The notes under the pieces were generated by a model. It ran no database searches, was not told where the DNA came from, and was given only the letters and a program-made list of their open reading frames with translations. Shown piece by piece: positions 32,874 through 36,952 of a stretch of DNA of 36,952 nucleotides (position 1 is its first letter; each line of letters starts with the position of its first letter). This DNA is from CAMDHY01 sp046156265 (GTDB lineage: Bacteria > Pseudomonadota > Alphaproteobacteria > Rhizobiales > Segnochrobactraceae), in NCBI RefSeq assembly GCF_046156265.1, contig NZ_JAWDIR010000013.1, positions 1 to 36,952 on the forward strand, given 5' to 3'. A program made the position numbers and the translations under genes.

Positions 32874-33806
32874 ATGACACTTGTCGAAACCCATAGTCCG
32901 AATGACGTGCGATTTTCGCACATACGCCGCCTTGAGGCCGAGTCCATCGCCATTATCCGAGAGGTTGCCGCCTGCTTTCAGCAGACCGTGCTGCTCTACT
33001 CGATCGGCAAGGACAGCTCGGTCTTGTTGCATCTGGCGCACAAGGCATTTGCCCCAGCACGGCTGCCGTTCCCGGTGCTGCATGTTGATACCGGGTGGAA
33101 GTTCCGGGAAATGATCGCGCACCGCGACAGCACCGCCGCGCTGCTTGGATTCGAGCTCCTGATTCATACGAACGGAGAAGCGGCGGGCGCCGGCATCACA
33201 CCGTTCACCGCTTCCTCGGCCGTCTACAACCACGCGATGAAGACCGAGGGCTTAAAGCAGGCGATGGCGCGCTGGGGCTTTGATGCTGCGATCGGCGGCG
33301 CTCGCCGCGACGAGGAGAAGTCGCGCGCCAAGGAACGCATCTTTTCACACCGTAACACCGCCCATCGCTGGGAGCCCAAGACCCAGCGGCCCGAGTTTTG
33401 GCACGCTTGGAACACGCACCTTGCCCCCGGCGAATCGATGCGCGTATTTCCGCTGTCAAATTGGACCGAACGCGACATCTGGGACTATATTTGGATCGAG
33501 GGCATCCCTCTCGTCCCCCTTTATTTCGCGAAGCTCCGGCCCGTGGTCCGCCGCCAGGACACCTGGATCATGGTGGACGACGACCGCATGCCTCTCGAGC
33601 CCGGCGAACAGCCCGAATTGCGGTCGGTCCGCTTTCGCTCGATCGGCTGCTATCCCTACACCGGGGCAATCGAAAGCACCGCCGCCACGCTCGCCGACGT
33701 CCTGCTCGAGATGCGGTCGACGCGCATGAGCGAGCGTCAGGGACGTTTGATCGACCACGATCAACCCGGATCGATGGAGCGCAAGAAGCAGGAAGGATAT
33801 TTCTGA
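32874..33806 (+). CDS. cysD: Sulfate adenylyltransferase subunit 2
   Basis: CysD is the PP-loop subunit that adenylates sulfate to APS with ATP. The 310-residue product has the PP-loop SIGKDSSVLL (about 43-52), FPVLHVDTGWKFREMI, and the conserved GGARRDEEKSRAKERI and IGCYPYTGAIES segments. ATG 32874 fits the family start. The stop overlaps the cysNC start (TGATG), the normal cysD-cysNC arrangement. The 177 nt behind ilvD hold no gene and could carry a promoter. Confidence 0.95.
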   Translation: MTLVETHSPNDVRFSHIRRLEAESIAIIREVAACFQQTVLLYSIGKDSSVLLHLAHKAFAPARLPFPVLHVDTGWKFREMIAHRDSTAALLGFELLIHTNGEAAGAGITPFTASSAVYNHAMKTEGLKQAMARWGFDAAIGGARRDEEKSRAKERIFSHRNTAHRWEPKTQRPEFWHAWNTHLAPGESMRVFPLSNWTERDIWDYIWIEGIPLVPLYFAKLRPVVRRQDTWIMVDDDRMPLEPGEQPELRSVRFRSIGCYPYTGAIESTAATLADVLLEMRSTRMSERQGRLIDHDQPGSMERKKQEGYF

Positions 33807-35731
33807 TGCGCGACACGCCTCGTCAGATGCCGGAAGAGGAAAGCCCGGACGCCATAATCGCCCGCGTCATCGCCGCCGAGCAAGCCAAGTCGCAGCTTCG
33901 CCTGTTGACGTGCGGCAGCGTTGATGACGGCAAATCCACGCTGCTCGGGCGAATCCTCTACGACGCCGACTGCGTCTACGAGGACCAGCTCGCGCGCCTG
34001 TTCAATGACAGCAAAGGCCGTGTGCCGGAGGGTGATCTCGACTTCGCGCTGCTGCTCGACGGGCTCATGTCCGAGCGCGAGCAGGGCATCACGATCGACG
34101 TCGCCTGGCGCTTCTTCGAAACCGACAAGCGCAAGTTTGTCGTCGCGGACTGTCCGGGCCACGAGCAATACACTCGCAACATGGCCACTGGCGCATCGCA
34201 GGCGGATGCCGCCCTGCTGCTGATCGACGCACGCAAGGGCGTCCTTACCCAGACGCGGCGTCATGCTCATATCCTCGCCTTGATGGGCATCCGCCACGTC
34301 GCCGTGGCGGTGAACAAGATGGACCTGGTTGGCTTCGACCACACTGCGTTCGCGCGTCATGCTGCCGAGATTGCCGACCTCGCCGAAGCACTCGGCTTCA
34401 CCGATGCGGTTGCCGTCCCGGTCTCGGCGCTCAAGGGCGACAATGTGTTGGGCCGCTCGGCCGCGATGCCTTGGTTCGACGGCCCTACGATCATCGGATG
34501 GCTGGAGTCGGTCAACGTCGACGATGCGTTTGAGATCGGATCGTTCCGCCTGCCGGTGCAGTGGGTCAGTCGTGCAGGCCAGGATTTCCGCGGTTTCTCC
34601 GGGTGGATTGCGAGCGGTAGCGTGCGCCCGGGAGACTCGGTGCTTGTAGCCCGCTCCGGCGCGCGTGCCGTCGTCGCTCGGATCATCCCGGAGCGTGATC
34701 CCGCCCAGGCCACCGCCGGGCAGTCCGTCACGCTGGTGCTCGACCGCGACCTGGACGTAAGCCGTGGGGACGTGCTGGCTGCGGCCGATAAACCGCCCAT
34801 TGTCGCGGATCAGTGTCAGGCGCATCTGCTGTGGTTGGGCGAGGCGCCCATGATCCCCGGCCGCCAGTACCTGATGCGGCTCGGCACGGACGAAGTGCCG
34901 GTGAGCATCACAGCGCTAAAGCATCGGATCGACATCAACACGCGTGCGCATCTGGCTGCCCGTCAGCTCGCAATGAACGACCTCTCGGTGGTGAACTTCG
35001 CAGCCGATCGCCCCGTGGCTTTCGACCCTTATGCCGAAAATCGCGAAATGGGCGGCTTCGTGCTGGTCGATCGCATCACCCATGCCACGGTTGGCGCCGG
35101 GATGATCGACTTCGCGCTGCGGCGTGCCGGCAATATCCCCTGGCAAGACTTCGATACTGCTCCCGATGCACGCGCCGCAGCGAAGGGGCAGCGTCCGGCG
35201 ATCCTGTGGTTTACCGGCCTGTCGGGGGCTGGCAAGTCGACGATTGCGAACATTGTCGACCGCAAGCTGATGGCCGCCGGCTTCCATCCGTTTGTGCTGG
35301 ACGGCGACAATGTCCGCCATGGGCTCAATCGCGATCTCGGTTTCACCGAGGTGGATCGGGTCGAGAACATCCGCCGCATGGCCGAGGTCGCCAAGCTGAT
35401 GGCCGATGCCGGGCTTGTCGTGCTGGTCTGCGTGATCTCACCCTACGCGCGCGACCGGGCGCTCGCCCGTGAGATCGCCGGCAGCCATCCATTCTATGAG
35501 ATCTTTGTCGATGCGCCGCTGACGGTGGCGGAAGCGCGCGACCCCAAGGGACTTTATGCGAAGGCCCGGGCTGGAAAAATCACGCATGTCCCCGGCATCG
35601 ACGCGCCTTACGAGACGCCTGAGGCGCCGGAACTGCGCCTCGCTTCTCACGACGTGCCGGCCGAGGCGCTGGCGGATCGTGTCCTCCATCTTCTGGAGCT
35701 CGGCCGCACCCTCAAAGTAACCGATAACTAG
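33806..35731 (+). CDS. cysNC: Sulfate adenylyltransferase subunit 1 / adenylylsulfate kinase fusion
   Basis: The 641-residue protein fuses CysN and CysC. The GTPase part (about 30-440) has P-loop GSVDDGKST (about 37-45), DCPGHEQYTRN and NKMD, and drives APS formation by GTP hydrolysis. The kinase part (about 455-640) has FTGLSGAGKST with K477 and converts APS to PAPS; DGDNVRHGLNRDLGF and the downstream ENIRRMAEVAKLMADAG fit active CysC. A fused NodQ-type enzyme is typical of rhizobia and relatives, where PAPS serves sulfation or reduction. Start ATG 33806 overlaps the cysD stop. No PAPS reductase or sulfotransferase gene follows. Confidence 0.95.
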   Translation: MRDTPRQMPEEESPDAIIARVIAAEQAKSQLRLLTCGSVDDGKSTLLGRILYDADCVYEDQLARLFNDSKGRVPEGDLDFALLLDGLMSEREQGITIDVAWRFFETDKRKFVVADCPGHEQYTRNMATGASQADAALLLIDARKGVLTQTRRHAHILALMGIRHVAVAVNKMDLVGFDHTAFARHAAEIADLAEALGFTDAVAVPVSALKGDNVLGRSAAMPWFDGPTIIGWLESVNVDDAFEIGSFRLPVQWVSRAGQDFRGFSGWIASGSVRPGDSVLVARSGARAVVARIIPERDPAQATAGQSVTLVLDRDLDVSRGDVLAAADKPPIVADQCQAHLLWLGEAPMIPGRQYLMRLGTDEVPVSITALKHRIDINTRAHLAARQLAMNDLSVVNFAADRPVAFDPYAENREMGGFVLVDRITHATVGAGMIDFALRRAGNIPWQDFDTAPDARAAAKGQRPAILWFTGLSGAGKSTIANIVDRKLMAAGFHPFVLDGDNVRHGLNRDLGFTEVDRVENIRRMAEVAKLMADAGLVVLVCVISPYARDRALAREIAGSHPFYEIFVDAPLTVAEARDPKGLYAKARAGKITHVPGIDAPYETPEAPELRLASHDVPAEALADRVLHLLELGRTLKVTDN

Positions 35732-35799
35732 GGAGCTTTCGCCAAAAATGTACAGCACAGCGGATAGCCATTTCCGAATCGACGCGGGGTCGCGCCTCC

Positions 35800-36714
35800 A
35801 TGCCGATCTCTGATTCCCGCGACACCCCCGCCCACGCGCTTCCCGATCAGGTCGGCGGCGACCAATTCCATCTGGCGGGCGCACGGACGGTGATCGCCAC
35901 GATGCACGGCAAGGAACGCGTGATCGCCCCTTTGCTTGCGGAGGCGCTCGGCCTCGATTGCCTCGTGCCATCGGCCTTCGATACCGACCGCTTCGGGACC
36001 TTTACGCGAGAGATCGCGCGGACTGGTTCGCAGCTTGACGCCGCACGAGCTAAGATCGCGGCGGCTTTCGAGCATGGCCCGAGTACACGTGTTGCAATAG
36101 CAAGCGAGGGAAGCTTCGGTCCACATCCCCAAATTCCCTTCGTCCCGCTTGCCCGCGAGATTGTCGTAATGAAGGACCGCGTCAGCGGTCTCGAATTGAT
36201 CGGTCATTATGCGGGCCTGTCGACGAATTTTGGCCACACCGTCGTTACGGACCTGGCCGGCGCCAGTGCGTTCGCCGAACGCGCGCGATTTCCCGGACAT
36301 GGGGTGATCGTCATGGGCTGCGTCGATCAGCAGCCGACGCCCGGGCGCGCGCTGATCAAGGACATCGACGATTGGGCCGAACTGCAAAGGGCGATTGAGG
36401 AGGTGATCGCGATCTGCGGCGCCGCCTTCGTTGAGACCGATATGCGCGCCCATCGCAACCCCACTCGAATGCGCACCATCAAACGCGCGACGCTGGACCT
36501 TGTCCGCCGGTTTCGGAGCCTGTGCCCGATCTGCGCTCGACCCGGATTTGCCATCACCAAACGGCTATCCGGCCTGCCATGTTCATGGTGCGGAGGCCCA
36601 ACGCTCGCGCTGAAAGCTGATGTCTATAGTTGTGAGGGGTGCGGTTACCGGGAAGAGCGCGCGGTGAAGGCGGCGACAGCGGACCCGGGACAATGTGGGG
36701 AGTGCAACCCGTGA
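35800..36714 (+). CDS. DUF6671-type protein with C-terminal zinc ribbons
   Basis: The 304-residue product begins its conserved part with RTVIATMHGKERVIAPLLAE, then FDTDRFGTFTREI and ASEGSFGPHP, and LSTNFGHTVV; I associate this pattern with DUF6671. Its function is unknown to me. The C-terminal 65 residues contain eight cysteines in four CxxC pairs (242/245, 261/264, 278/281, 299/302), enough for two zinc ribbons, which suggests nucleic acid or protein binding. ATG 35800 is preceded by only a weak site. It follows cysNC by 68 nt in the same direction. Confidence 0.75.
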   Translation: MPISDSRDTPAHALPDQVGGDQFHLAGARTVIATMHGKERVIAPLLAEALGLDCLVPSAFDTDRFGTFTREIARTGSQLDAARAKIAAAFEHGPSTRVAIASEGSFGPHPQIPFVPLAREIVVMKDRVSGLELIGHYAGLSTNFGHTVVTDLAGASAFAERARFPGHGVIVMGCVDQQPTPGRALIKDIDDWAELQRAIEEVIAICGAAFVETDMRAHRNPTRMRTIKRATLDLVRRFRSLCPICARPGFAITKRLSGLPCSWCGGPTLALKADVYSCEGCGYREERAVKAATADPGQCGECNP

Positions 36715-36738
36715 CCAAGGGAACGAAGGGAGTGTGGA

Positions 36739-36951
36739 ATGGCCGCTTCGCAATCTCCCATTGAGCCTCTCCTAGAAGCCGAAAAGCAGATTGCGTGGGT
36801 GCTCGCCCATCCTGGCATGAGCGACTGGCTGAAGGACGCTCTTAGGACCGCAGTCGACCGCGATCCAGAGCACCTTCTGAATGACTTGGAGATACTATGT
36901 TTGCTTTTGAGAGCGAAGTCCCAAGCCGCCATAGATGAGCGGCTACGTTAG
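36739..36951 (+). CDS. Hypothetical 70-residue acidic helical protein
   Basis: A complete small gene with GGGAGTGTGGA in front of ATG 36739 and stop TAG 36949-36951. The product is helical and charged (PIEPLLEAEKQIAWVLAHPG, WLKDALRTAVDRDPEHL), without membrane segments or motifs I recognise. It follows the DUF6671 gene by 24 nt, so co-expression is likely. Confidence 0.6.
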   Translation: MAASQSPIEPLLEAEKQIAWVLAHPGMSDWLKDALRTAVDRDPEHLLNDLEILCLLLRAKSQAAIDERLR

Positions 36952-36952
36952 A

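Noticed and set aside
35748..35813. 21-codon frame ahead of the DUF6671 gene, as a leader peptide
   Set aside because: It has a GGGAG-like site but no run of regulatory codons or hairpins; likely chance.
36725..36745. GAGTGTGGAATGG resembling the guaA stop region
   Set aside because: It differs by an inserted base, sits at a ribosome binding site and has no further similarity.
1..36952. CRISPR array or rRNA genes
   Set aside because: No regularly spaced repeats and no rRNA-like sequence were seen on reading through the window.

Overview
The window looks like chromosomal DNA of a GC-rich alphaproteobacterium, probably of the order Hyphomicrobiales. The grounds are the guaB / MAPEG / rsmB / guaA neighbourhood, a tRNA-Gln(CUG) with encoded CCA, the ppx-rlmE pair, the FixL-like PAS kinase and the very high GC of the middle part. 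The species cannot be fixed from the sequence alone.

Three regions can be separated by base composition and content. (1) 1-3213 is of moderate GC. It holds the 5' end of a secreted protein gene, a possible 26-residue membrane peptide, a stand-alone receiver protein and a hybrid histidine kinase whose second PAS domain keeps the haem ligand and distal arginine of FixL. It ends at the 3' side of tRNA-Gln. (2) 3214-13588 is a very GC-rich core block: tRNA-Gln, ppx/gppA, rlmE, a DHA2-type MFS transporter, guaB, a MAPEG-family protein, an RsmB-type rRNA methyltransferase, a DUF4424 secreted protein and guaA. A mirrored pair of 61-nt palindromic repeats sits between the transporter and guaB. (3) From the guaA stop codon to the right edge the GC falls and gene content becomes accessory. 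This looks like an integrated genomic island: P4-type tyrosine recombinase directly behind guaA, an AlpA-like regulator, a broken IS200/IS605 transposase, then cargo.

The cargo (16.9-36.9 kb) combines stress proteins with extra-looking copies of anabolic enzymes. The stress and ion part has an SbtA-type Na+/bicarbonate permease with its PII-like partner SbtB, a winged-helix regulator behind a nested palindromic operator, an NhaR-type LysR regulator, a ribosome hibernation factor, a membrane protein, HtpX protease, two tandem UspA paralogues (about 83% identical), a TerC/Alx-type membrane protein and a DUF533 protein. The enzyme part has folC, an N-terminally extended pyruvate kinase-like protein, pyrC, ilvD, cysD and a fused cysNC. 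A DUF6671 zinc-ribbon protein and a 70-residue hypothetical protein follow.

The second uspA lies behind a decayed partial copy of nhaR plus its whole 90-nt divergent promoter region, next to an IS630 transposase scrap. That suggests duplication of an NhaR-controlled promoter onto the uspA2-terC segment. My overall reading, which is inference, is an NhaR-governed island for Na+/alkaline/bicarbonate stress that also carries substitute enzymes for pyrimidine, branched-chain amino acid, folate, sulfate and pyruvate metabolism. No CRISPR array, rRNA gene or replication origin was seen.
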